From Lachnospiraceae bacterium (GTDB lineage Bacteria; Bacillota; Clostridia; Lachnospirales; Lachnospiraceae): DNA of 33,495 bases. The position numbers and the translations under genes were made by a program. The stretch covers positions 1 to 33,495 of the forward strand of contig JAEEKC010000321.1 of assembly GCA_016282215.1 (NCBI GenBank), written 5' to 3'. Numbering within the stretch: position 1 is the stretch's first letter; every line of letters starts with the position of its first letter. Below are positions 17,348 through 24,614 of this stretch, one piece after another. Below the pieces are notes generated by a model. It saw only the letters and a list, made by a program, of their open reading frames with translations. It did no database searches and was not told where the DNA came from.

Positions 17348-19495
17348 ATGATCATGGAAAAAGGCAGGGGAAAAGATCCGGTTTCTAAAAGTAAAATTTT
17401 GCGTATAGCCGGGCTGATCGTATTATGTTCTGTCGGGGTTTTCTTAAACCTCGGCGCTGGGTGGTTCGCCGGCAGAGCCGGTCGGCCTCTTTATCTGGAT
17501 ACGCTTGGAACGGTACTGATCGCTGCCGTAGGCGGTTATATTCCTGCAGTCTTTGTGGGCTTTTTTACCAATCTGATCAAAAGCATCTATGATACGACAG
17601 CTGTCTATTTTGGCTGTATCAATGTATTGATCGCCATTCTTGTCGGTTATCTGTCTAAACAGGGCTGGATGAAAAAATGGTACAAGGCCTTTACGATTGG
17701 TTTGCTCATGGCGGTATCATCCGGCATTCTGGGTTCGATTCTTTCCTATTGTTTATATGGTTTTGCCGCAGACGGCGTATCGGCGGATCTTGCGCTGCGT
17801 ATCTATGAATCTACGGGTATGCCGCAGTATCCTGCCCAGCTTCTGGCGAATCTTGCCCTGGAATTCTGCGATAAAGTGCTGACTGTAACGGTGGTATTTT
17901 TCTTATGTCTTGGCATTCCTGAGAGTATTAAGGAAAGCACCATGTTTGACGGCTGGCAGCAGACGCCCTTGAGCAAAAAGACGTTAAATCGCATCCGGAA
18001 AATGAGCAGCAAGGGTATGGGCATTCGATCCAAGATATCGCTGATCCTGATTCTGTCGCTTCTCAGCGTTTCCTTGGGGGCGACGGTCATCAGTTATTAT
18101 CTGTATCGACAGAATACCATTGAGGAGCATAAGCATCTGGCAGGCGGCGTAGCAGATCTGGCAGTCGGACTCATCGATCCGGAAAAAGTGAATGAGTATA
18201 TCATCAACGGAAGGCAGGTGCCGGGCTATGAGGAGATTGAGCAGCGGCTGTACCAGCTTCGGGACAGTTCTGACGAGATTGAATTCATTTATGTGTATAG
18301 GATTGAGCTCGATGGCTGTCATGTGGTATTTGACTTAGGCACGGATGATTATCCTGCAGCAAAGCCGGGAGAAGTGCTTTCCATTGAAGAAGCGTTTGTA
18401 CCGCTGCTCGGAGACATGATCCTGGGCGAACAGATCGATCCGCAGGTCACCAATGATCAGTACGGATTTCTTCTGACAGTCTACAAACCGGTTTATAATA
18501 AGGCGGGTAATTGTACCTGCTATGTGGGTGTCGATGTTTCTATGACGAAACTGGCGCATAACAGTTACATCTTCTTTGCCAAGCTTCTTTCCATCTTTTT
18601 AAGCTTTTTCCTGCTGACCATGTCTTTTTGCTTGTGGCTTGCAGAGTATAATATCCTGATACCGGTCAATACCATGACCTATGCAGCCGGTATTATGTCA
18701 AAGGAAGAAGGCATGTCATCGGATGAGGCAGATGAGGTGAAGAATCTGGATATCCGGACCGGTGATGAGATTGAGCTGCTCTACCGTGCGCTGGCGAAGT
18801 CGTCTGAAAAATCCCTGAAACAGTTTGACACTCTGTCGCAACGATTCTCGCATGTGCTTTTATCACGAAGGAAACTGATATTCCTGTTTGCTGATATGAT
18901 TGAAAGCAGGGAATCTGACACCGGCGGTCATGTGGACAGACTTGTGAAAAGCGTTAAGGTCATTCTTCGTTCCATGAGGGAACTCGGTTATTATCAGGAT
19001 ATCGTAACGGATCAGTTTGTCGAAGATGTGATCAGTGCAGTGCCCCTTCATGATATCGGTAAGGTCAATGTCAGCGAGATCGTATTGAACAAACCGGGAA
19101 AACTGACGGATGAAGAATTCGCGATCATGAAGATGCATACCAGATACGGCAGTGAAATCATTGACGGGATCCTGCAGGATGTTCCGGATTCCGGCATGCT
19201 TCAGGAGGCGAAGAATATTGCGGCTTATCATCATGAAAGATGGGATGGCAAGGGGTATCCTGAAGGCTTAAAGGGAGAAGACATTCCCCTTTCTGCCAGA
19301 GTTGCAGCTGTCGCTGATCTGTTTGATGAGCTGATGACAAAGCGCGGACCCGACCGCAAAAAGCCGCTCAGTTTTGAAGATGCGATGGATGTCATGAATG
19401 ACGAATCGGGAACCGGTTTTGATCCGCTGGTGGCAGAAGCGTTCATCATGGCAGAGGATGAGATACGAAAGATTTATGCTGACAAGGCACCGTGA
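17348..19495 (+). CDS. Membrane HD-GYP phosphodiesterase with ECF-S-like and Cache-like sensor regions
   Basis: A 715-aa protein; an in-frame ATG at 17354 is an equally possible start. Residues 10-190 hold about six membrane helices resembling ECF-transporter S components (the segment RPLYLDTLGT then GFFTNL). A membrane helix near 225-250 leads into an extracytoplasmic Cache-like domain (about 250-400), a second helix (about 405-435) and a HAMP-like linker. The C-terminal HD-GYP domain (about 500-705) has the HD pair in LHDIGK (His568, Asp569), HHERWDGKGYPEG and the downstream PLSARVAAVAD. HD-GYP enzymes hydrolyse cyclic-di-GMP; the metal ligands visible here are intact. It follows the MFS fusion by 20 nt and shares a similar Cache-type sensor, so both may read the same extracellular cue. 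The stop codon lies inside a perfect hairpin that probably ends the operon. Confidence 0.9.
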   Translation: MIMEKGRGKDPVSKSKILRIAGLIVLCSVGVFLNLGAGWFAGRAGRPLYLDTLGTVLIAAVGGYIPAVFVGFFTNLIKSIYDTTAVYFGCINVLIAILVGYLSKQGWMKKWYKAFTIGLLMAVSSGILGSILSYCLYGFAADGVSADLALRIYESTGMPQYPAQLLANLALEFCDKVLTVTVVFFLCLGIPESIKESTMFDGWQQTPLSKKTLNRIRKMSSKGMGIRSKISLILILSLLSVSLGATVISYYLYRQNTIEEHKHLAGGVADLAVGLIDPEKVNEYIINGRQVPGYEEIEQRLYQLRDSSDEIEFIYVYRIELDGCHVVFDLGTDDYPAAKPGEVLSIEEAFVPLLGDMILGEQIDPQVTNDQYGFLLTVYKPVYNKAGNCTCYVGVDVSMTKLAHNSYIFFAKLLSIFLSFFLLTMSFCLWLAEYNILIPVNTMTYAAGIMSKEEGMSSDEADEVKNLDIRTGDEIELLYRALAKSSEKSLKQFDTLSQRFSHVLLSRRKLIFLFADMIESRESDTGGHVDRLVKSVKVILRSMRELGYYQDIVTDQFVEDVISAVPLHDIGKVNVSEIVLNKPGKLTDEEFAIMKMHTRYGSEIIDGILQDVPDSGMLQEAKNIAAYHHERWDGKGYPEGLKGEDIPLSARVAAVADLFDELMTKRGPDRKKPLSFEDAMDVMNDESGTGFDPLVAEAFIMAEDEIRKIYADKAP

Positions 19496-19510
19496 TACGG
19501 TGCCTTATCT
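19484..19510 (+). terminator. Hairpin over the stop codon of the HD-GYP gene
   Basis: AAGGCACCGT (19484-19493) pairs perfectly with ACGGTGCCTT (19497-19506) across a 3-nt loop. The TGA stop (19493-19495) lies in the stem and loop. The following T-run is weak, so it may be a terminator or a 3'-end stabiliser. It marks the end of the large cluster. Confidence 0.65.
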
Positions 19511-19522
19511 ATATAGCCGTGT

Positions 19523-19576
19523 AAAGTCCGAAATATAAATACGAAGTCGATATATGACTGATCAATTTGGGAGTAC
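19523..19576 (+). repeat. Tandem 54-nt repeat, unit 1
   Basis: This unit begins AAAGTCCG, holds AAATACGAAGTCG and TATATGACTGAT, and is followed directly by a second unit of the same length. The first 45 bases of the two units are nearly identical. The 54-nt period is a multiple of three, which is why reading frames through it show an 18-residue repeat on both strands; I do not think it is coding. Confidence 0.85.
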
Positions 19577-19630
19577 AAAGTCCGGTATAAAAATACGAAG
19601 TCGGTATATGACTGATAAATTAAGGATTCA
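19577..19630 (+). repeat. Tandem 54-nt repeat, unit 2, reaching the GNAT Shine-Dalgarno
   Basis: This is the second unit (AAAGTCCGGTATAAAAATACG, split here across positions 19577-19597, then AAGTCGGTATATGACTGAT). It ends in AAATTAAGGA, which supplies the SD of the gene at 19635. Inside each unit AAGTCCGGTATA recurs about 20 bp later as AAGTCGGTATA, an internal direct repeat with two helical turns of spacing. Confidence 0.85.
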
Positions 19631-19634
19631 GAAG

Positions 19635-20120
19635 ATGAGTGATGAAATTGTAATGGCAACAGAAGATGACAGAGAAGAGCTTATGGCGTTGTACAAAGCG
19701 CAGCTGGGACGGGAGTTTTGTCCCTGGGAGGAAGGCTATCCGGGAAATGAGACCATTGACTTTGATCTTTCACGGGACGCCCTTTTTGTGATGAAACGGG
19801 ACGATAGGATCATAGCTGCGGTATCCATTGACGAAGACGAAGATGTCAATGCCCTGCCCTGCTGGGATCCTGCCCTTGCACCGGGAGGGGAACTGGCCAG
19901 ACTCTGTGTTCTGCCGGATCTGCAAAACGGCGGCATCGCAAGAAAGATGCTGCAGTATGGAATGGAGCAGCTGAAAGAACGCGGATTTAAAAGCATTCAC
20001 TTTCTGGTCAATCAGCATAATACCAAGGCGCTCAGGAGTTATGCGGTTTTCGGTTTTGCGAATGTGGGTGAATGCTATATGTTTGAGCAGGATTTTTACT
20101 GCTATGAGAAGGCGCTGTAA
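19635..20120 (+). CDS. GNAT-family N-acetyltransferase
   Basis: The call is 161 aa from the ATG at 19635, which has AAGGA at 19622-19626 in front of it. Two earlier in-frame ATGs (19554, 19608) lie in a tandem DNA repeat, have poor SDs and would only add repeat-encoded residues. The protein has the GNAT fold pattern: an N-terminal alpha/beta part (ATEDDREELMALY), the central strands (LFVMKRDDRIIAAVSI), the acetyl-CoA loop LARLCVLPDLQNGGIARKML with the pyrophosphate-binding QNGGIA, and the C-terminal NQHNTKALRSYAVFGF segment. It transfers an acetyl group from acetyl-CoA to an amine; the acceptor cannot be inferred. The next gene follows after 26 nt, so the two are probably co-transcribed. Confidence 0.92.
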   Translation: MSDEIVMATEDDREELMALYKAQLGREFCPWEEGYPGNETIDFDLSRDALFVMKRDDRIIAAVSIDEDEDVNALPCWDPALAPGGELARLCVLPDLQNGGIARKMLQYGMEQLKERGFKSIHFLVNQHNTKALRSYAVFGFANVGECYMFEQDFYCYEKAL

Positions 20121-20146
20121 GTGAAAATGGCAATTGAGAATAAGTG

Positions 20147-20770
20147 ATGAGACCTGAATTTGACGATATTAAGGATTATGAAGAGTTCAGTAAGTATTAC
20201 TGGTACAGGGAAGAACTGATCAGGATTTGTAAGGATCATGGTCTTAAGTCTGACGGCAGTAAGATTGAACTGAATAAGGTGATAGAAGCGTATTTTTCCG
20301 GTGAGAAGATATTGCCGGAGAAAAAGAAACCAGGTTACAGGAAATCCGATCAGACGCGAAAGGCAGCGGCTGAAGAACTTACTTTGGATACCGGACTGCT
20401 CGAATGCGGTTTCACATTCGGAAACAGATTCCGGGAGTTCTTCAGGCAGCAGACCGGGGTGGAGAATTTCAAGTTCAACGTCGATATGGTTGCTACAGCG
20501 AAGGCTGTAAAGGAAAGCGGTGATGAGAGTTTTACCCTTGGCGACCTGCTGGATATCTACTACGGGAAAAAGACCTATGCCACTTACGATAAATCCGCTC
20601 TGCAATGGAATAAATTTGTAAAAGACTTTTGTGCGGATGATGCGACGAAGGTATGTAAGGAGCGGCTGAAGGCTGCGGCAGCATTATGGAAGATTGTCAG
20701 AGAGTCGGATCTGAAGAAAGAGTACTCGCATGAACTGTTTGAGAAATATAAAAACCATGTGAAAATATGA
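20147..20770 (+). CDS. SAP domain-containing protein with DUF6434-like region
   Basis: A 207-aa protein, counting from the ATG at 20147; a GTG directly in front (20144) is also in frame. The SD is weak. Residues 1-50 look like a SAP motif (WYREELIRICKDHGL, then SKIELNKVIEAYF), a helix-extended-helix fold that often binds DNA or RNA. Residues 80-140 match the conserved segment I associate with DUF6434: EELTLDTGLLECGFTFGNRFREFF, then VDMVATAKAVKESG. The C-terminal 60 residues are helical and basic. The function of the family is not established; nucleic-acid binding is the best guess from the SAP part. A fragment of the dispersed repeat overlaps its stop codon. Confidence 0.8.
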   Translation: MRPEFDDIKDYEEFSKYYWYREELIRICKDHGLKSDGSKIELNKVIEAYFSGEKILPEKKKPGYRKSDQTRKAAAEELTLDTGLLECGFTFGNRFREFFRQQTGVENFKFNVDMVATAKAVKESGDESFTLGDLLDIYYGKKTYATYDKSALQWNKFVKDFCADDATKVCKERLKAAAALWKIVRESDLKKEYSHELFEKYKNHVKI

Positions 20771-20780
20771 AAATACGAAG
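20768..20780 (+). repeat. Possible fragment of the dispersed repeat
   Basis: TGAAAATACGAAG overlaps the stop codon of the SAP gene and matches the core of the copy after uvrA (TGAAAATACGGAG). It is only 13 nt, so chance is possible. Confidence 0.3.
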
Positions 20781-20847
20781 ATGCATAAGCATGCTTGCCA
20801 TGAGGGAAATTTGCAACTGGGCTGAGAAACTGTAAAGCCATAACGAA

Positions 20848-20861
20848 CGAACAAATGTTCT
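20848..20861. promoter_or_regulatory. LexA/DinR SOS box upstream of uvrB
   Basis: CGAACAAATGTTCT fits the Gram-positive LexA (DinR) consensus CGAACRNRYGTTYN at every defined base. It ends 8 nt upstream of the uvrB -35 box, a position where bound LexA would block RNA polymerase. uvrB is a classic SOS gene, which supports the call. Confidence 0.9.
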
Positions 20862-20869
20862 GAAAACTA

Positions 20870-20898
20870 TGGACATGAAGCTCATAGAATGGTATACT
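20870..20898 (+). promoter_or_regulatory. Sigma-A promoter of uvrB
   Basis: -35 TGGACA (20870-20875), a 17-bp spacer and -10 TATACT (20893-20898). Both boxes are close to consensus and the spacing is optimal. The expected start is near 20905, about 38 nt before the uvrB ATG. The -10 box lies inside an inverted repeat (see 20884). Confidence 0.85.
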
Positions 20899-20923
20899 AC
20901 TAGTTGTATGCCATTCTATTTTT
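20884..20923 (+). terminator. Terminator-like inverted repeat overlapping the uvrB -10 box
   Basis: ATAGAATGGTATAC (20884-20897) pairs with GTATGCCATTCTAT (20906-20919): 13 Watson-Crick pairs and one G-U, with an 8-nt loop, followed by five T. RNA arriving from the SAP gene could form it and terminate. RNA started at the uvrB promoter would lack the left arm, so uvrB transcripts would escape. Confidence 0.7.
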
Positions 20924-20942
20924 ATGGGGATCTGAAACAAAA

Positions 20943-22928
20943 ATGGACTTCAAACTTCATTCAGAATTTAAACCGACCGGCGATCAGCCGCAGGCAATAG
21001 AACAGTTAGTGGAAGGGTTCAAACAGGGCAACCAGTTTGAGACCCTACTTGGCGTGACCGGTTCCGGCAAGACCTTTACCATGGCCAATATCATCGAGAA
21101 GCTGAATAAGCCGACTTTGGTCATCGCGCACAATAAAACGCTGGCGGCACAGCTCTACGGGGAGTTTAAGGAGTTCTTCCCGGAGAATGCTGTGGAGTAT
21201 TTTGTCTCCTACTACGACTATTATCAGCCTGAGGCATATGTTCCTCAGACGGATACCTATATTGAAAAGGACTCTTCCATCAATGATGAGATCGACAGAC
21301 TGCGGCTTTCCGCAACGGCTGCGCTGGCCGAGCGGCGGGATGTGGTTGTGGTAGCGTCTGTATCCTGCATTTACGGGATCGGCAGTCCGGATGATTACAT
21401 GAACATGATGGTATCCCTGCGTCCCGGCATGATCAAGGACAGGGATGAAGTGATCCGGGAACTGGTGGAGATTCAGTATGACCGCAGCAACCTGGACCTG
21501 GATCGAGGGAACTTCCGCGTGCGGGGTGATGTGCTGGAGATCAATCCGGCCACCGGCGGGGAAGTATTGATCCGCGTAGAGTTTTTCGGGGATGAGATCG
21601 AGAGGATATGCGAGGTAGATCCTCTGACGGGAAATGTGAAGGCAGAGCTGAATCATGCGTCCATCTTTCCGGCGTCCCATTACGTGGTGCCGCGGGAAAA
21701 GATCGTACATGCCTGCCAGGAGATCGAAAAAGAGCTGGAAGAACAGGTAAAGTATTTCAAAAGTGAAGACAAGCTTTTAGAGGCGCAGCGCATCAGCGAG
21801 CGGACGAATTTTGATGTAGAGATGCTGATGGAAACCGGGATCTGTTCCGGTATCGAGAATTATTCCAGACACTTGAACGGCACGCTGCCGGGACAGCCCC
21901 AGCAGACGCTGATGGATTATTTCAGGGGTGATTATCTGATCATCATTGATGAGTCCCATATGACGGTGCCCCAGATCCGTGCCATGTACCATGGTGACAG
22001 GTCCAGAAAAACGACTTTGGTGGATTATGGTTTCCGCCTTCCGTCGGCGCTCGATAACAGACCGCTGAATTTTACGGAATTTGAGCAGCGGATCGACCAG
22101 CTTCTGTTTGTATCGGCCACGCCGGCAGAGTATGAAAGTGATCATGAACTGCTGCGGGCAGAGCAGATCATCCGGCCGACAGGCCTTTTGGATCCCGAAG
22201 TATTTGTGCGTCCCATTCAGGGACAGATTGATGACCTGATCTCGGAGATCAAAGCCGTTACGGCAGATCAGGGAAAAGTGCTGGTGACCACGCTGACCAA
22301 ACGGATGGCAGAGGATCTGACGGATTATCTGAAGGATGTGGGCATTCGCGTGCGGTATCTGCATTCGGATATTGATACCCTGCAGCGGGCAGAGATCATT
22401 CGTGATATGCGTCTTGATGTATTCGATGTGCTGGTGGGGATCAACCTGCTCCGTGAAGGTCTGGATATCCCGGAAATTCAATTGGTAGCGATTCTGGATG
22501 CGGACAAAGAGGGGTTCCTTCGTTCCCATACTTCTCTGATCCAGACCATCGGCCGTGCGGCGCGAAATGTGAAAGGTCATGTGGTCATGTATGCCGATGA
22601 CATGACGGATTCCATGAAGGCAGCCATCGACGAGACCAACAGGCGACGCAGCATTCAGATGGCATATAATGAGGAGCATGGCATCACGCCGCATTCCGTG
22701 AAAAAGGAAGTGCGTGAACTGATCGCTATTTCGAAGAAGGTGGATGCGAAGGATCTGAAGATGGAGAAGGACTATGAATCCATGGACAAGTCGGAGCTTC
22801 GCAAAGAGATCGAGAAGGTCATGGGCAGGATGCAAAAAGCAGCTGCCGAACTTGACTTTGAGCAGGCAGCCGTTCTGCGTGATCAGATGAAGGAAATGAA
22901 AAAACTGCTCTTTGACATGGAGAGCTGA
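20943..22928 (+). CDS. uvrB: Excinuclease ABC subunit B
   Basis: A 661-aa UvrB from the ATG at 20943, whose N-terminus MDFKLHSEFKPTGDQPQAI is the usual family start; an upstream TTG (20904) lies in a promoter hairpin and is rejected. Visible parts: Walker A GVTGSGKT, the DNA-inserting beta-hairpin (SYYDYYQPEAYVPQ), DESH box, helicase motifs V and VI (GINLLREGLDIPE, QTIGRAARN) and a C-terminal UVR domain (about 620-661) that contacts UvrA and UvrC. UvrB loads on damaged DNA after UvrA and recruits UvrC. It is driven by a LexA-type box and sigma-A promoter directly upstream. uvrA is nearby but separated by two acyltransferase-type genes, and uvrC is not in the window. Confidence 0.98.
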   Translation: MDFKLHSEFKPTGDQPQAIEQLVEGFKQGNQFETLLGVTGSGKTFTMANIIEKLNKPTLVIAHNKTLAAQLYGEFKEFFPENAVEYFVSYYDYYQPEAYVPQTDTYIEKDSSINDEIDRLRLSATAALAERRDVVVVASVSCIYGIGSPDDYMNMMVSLRPGMIKDRDEVIRELVEIQYDRSNLDLDRGNFRVRGDVLEINPATGGEVLIRVEFFGDEIERICEVDPLTGNVKAELNHASIFPASHYVVPREKIVHACQEIEKELEEQVKYFKSEDKLLEAQRISERTNFDVEMLMETGICSGIENYSRHLNGTLPGQPQQTLMDYFRGDYLIIIDESHMTVPQIRAMYHGDRSRKTTLVDYGFRLPSALDNRPLNFTEFEQRIDQLLFVSATPAEYESDHELLRAEQIIRPTGLLDPEVFVRPIQGQIDDLISEIKAVTADQGKVLVTTLTKRMAEDLTDYLKDVGIRVRYLHSDIDTLQRAEIIRDMRLDVFDVLVGINLLREGLDIPEIQLVAILDADKEGFLRSHTSLIQTIGRAARNVKGHVVMYADDMTDSMKAAIDETNRRRSIQMAYNEEHGITPHSVKKEVRELIAISKKVDAKDLKMEKDYESMDKSELRKEIEKVMGRMQKAAAELDFEQAAVLRDQMKEMKKLLFDMES

Positions 22929-22940
22929 CGGGTAGCGGAT

Positions 22941-24605
22941 ATGGTTTTTTCCAGTGTGATCTTTGTATTCTTTTTTCTGCCGGTGGTGATCATCGGCTAT
23001 TATCTGCTGCCCAAAATCGCGAGGAATTATTTTCTGTTGGCGGCCAGCCTCTTTTTTTATGCCTGGGGTGAGCCGAAGGCAGTCTGGGTGATGGTGCTGT
23101 CCATTGTCTGTAATTATGTATTCGGTCTGCTGGTGGGGAAAGCAGCCGGGAGTACTGATGACAGAGCAGACGGAAAAACGGGGAGATTGATTTCGGAACT
23201 TGCCGGACATAAGGCAGGAAGGAAAGGGCTTCTTGTTCTGGCAGCGGCAGTCAACATCGGTATCCTGTTCATCTATAAATATCTGGGATTTGCAACCGAA
23301 AACCTGCATGCTGTTTTTTCACAGGTTCCCATCCTGCAGATCACACTGCCCATCGGCATTTCCTTTTATACTTTTCAGGGTTTATCCTATGTGATCGATG
23401 TATATCGTGGAGAAAAACCACTGAAAAATCCTTTCACGCTGGCACTTTATATCTCGATGTTTCCGCAGCTCATTGCCGGGCCCATCGTCCGCTATGGGGA
23501 TATTGCAGCGCAGCTTCAAAAGCGCAGTTACAACAGCACTATGTTTGCGCAGGGTATCCGGCGGTTTTCAGCCGGCCTTGCAAAAAAAGTGATCCTGGCA
23601 AACCAGATGGGTGCTTTGGCGGATATGATCTTTGACAGTGATTATTCCGTGATGGGCATGGGCGTAGCCTGGCTGGGAACCTTGGCTTATACGCTGCAGA
23701 TATTCTTTGATTTTTCCGGATATTCCGATATGGCCATCGGCCTTGGAAAAATGCTTGGTTTTACATTTTTGGAAAACTTCGACAGGCCCTATTTATCTAC
23801 TTCTGTCAGCGAGTTCTGGCGCAGATGGCATATGTCACTTTCCGGCTGGTTCCGGGATTATGTTTATATTCCCCTTGGCGGCAGCAGGAAGGGAAATGTG
23901 TATCTGCACCTGATGATCGTATTCCTTCTGACCGGGATCTGGCATGGCGCAGGCTGGGGATTTTTGATCTGGGGACTGTGGCACGGATGTTTCGTTATGG
24001 CGGAACGGTATGTGGCGAAACGAGACAAGAGAAGGATAAGCAGTGAGAAGGAAATTACAACGAAGAAGCAGAAAGAACTAGACGATGAAATGAAGGGCAA
24101 GCAGAATGGCATAATCAGCGGTGATCAGGTTAAGAAACCAGGCTATGAAAACAGATCTGTACTCCGCACTGCTGCCGGCTGGCTCTACACGATTCTGGTG
24201 GTGATGATCGGCTGGACGCTGTTTCGGATCGTGGACTTCCCAGCTTTTTTGAAATATCTCAGTGTGATGCTTTGCTTCGGGCAGGGCAGTTTTCAGGCAT
24301 TTTCGCTTCGTTATTATCTGACAAACCAGCGGATCTTTTATCTGGCATTGTCGATCCTTGCCTGTGTTCCGTTTGGGCGGATCCTGCGTCATATTGTGAA
24401 TGGAAAAACCGTTGATAACGGCGAAGGCAAAGGCACCGTAAAAGTCGGAGAGTCCGGGAAAGACAGAGAACCTGAGAAAGACGGAGAATCCGGGAATCTG
24501 CTGACGGAGTGGCTTTTGAATATATCATCGCTTCTGTTGCTGGTCACCTGCTATATTTATATGATCAACAGCACCTATAATCCGTTTATCTATTTTCGGT
24601 TTTAA
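22941..24605 (+). CDS. MBOAT-family O-acyltransferase (AlgI/DltB-like)
   Basis: A 554-aa membrane protein with about ten to twelve helices. MBOAT hallmarks are present: RPYLSTSVSEFWRRWHMSLS, WFRDYVYIPLGG, and the catalytic-type His in LTGIWHGAGWGFLIWGLWHG. Related proteins (AlgI, PatA, DltB) move acetyl or other acyl groups across the membrane to envelope polymers. Two hydrophilic insertions are odd. One follows WHG (about residues 358-400, Lys/Glu-rich), and one lies near the C-terminus (about 490-518), built of imperfect repeats of G-E-S-G-(K/N). A shorter insert is at about 68-95. The gene starts 12 nt after uvrB and ends 9 nt before a DHHW-type partner, so all three probably share a transcript. 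Confidence 0.93.
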   Translation: MVFSSVIFVFFFLPVVIIGYYLLPKIARNYFLLAASLFFYAWGEPKAVWVMVLSIVCNYVFGLLVGKAAGSTDDRADGKTGRLISELAGHKAGRKGLLVLAAAVNIGILFIYKYLGFATENLHAVFSQVPILQITLPIGISFYTFQGLSYVIDVYRGEKPLKNPFTLALYISMFPQLIAGPIVRYGDIAAQLQKRSYNSTMFAQGIRRFSAGLAKKVILANQMGALADMIFDSDYSVMGMGVAWLGTLAYTLQIFFDFSGYSDMAIGLGKMLGFTFLENFDRPYLSTSVSEFWRRWHMSLSGWFRDYVYIPLGGSRKGNVYLHLMIVFLLTGIWHGAGWGFLIWGLWHGCFVMAERYVAKRDKRRISSEKEITTKKQKELDDEMKGKQNGIISGDQVKKPGYENRSVLRTAAGWLYTILVVMIGWTLFRIVDFPAFLKYLSVMLCFGQGSFQAFSLRYYLTNQRIFYLALSILACVPFGRILRHIVNGKTVDNGEGKGTVKVGESGKDREPEKDGESGNLLTEWLLNISSLLLLVTCYIYMINSTYNPFIYFRF

Positions 24606-24614
24606 GGTAGAGTT

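Noticed and set aside
19554..19634. Longer GNAT start codons at 19554 and 19608
   Set aside because: They lie inside the tandem repeat and only add repeat-encoded residues; the ATG at 19635 has a good SD and a typical GNAT N-terminus.
19474..19659. Minus-strand frame with an 18-residue repeat
   Set aside because: It is the product of the 54-nt tandem DNA repeat read in frame; it overlaps a CDS end and a hairpin and has no family features.
20904..20942. TTG-initiated extension of UvrB
   Set aside because: It starts at or before the expected transcription start and within the promoter hairpin; the family N-terminus begins at 20943.
21777..23309. A 510-aa minus-strand frame opposite uvrB and the MBOAT gene
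   Set aside because: It is antisense to two certain genes, has His/Gln-rich shadow composition and no motif.
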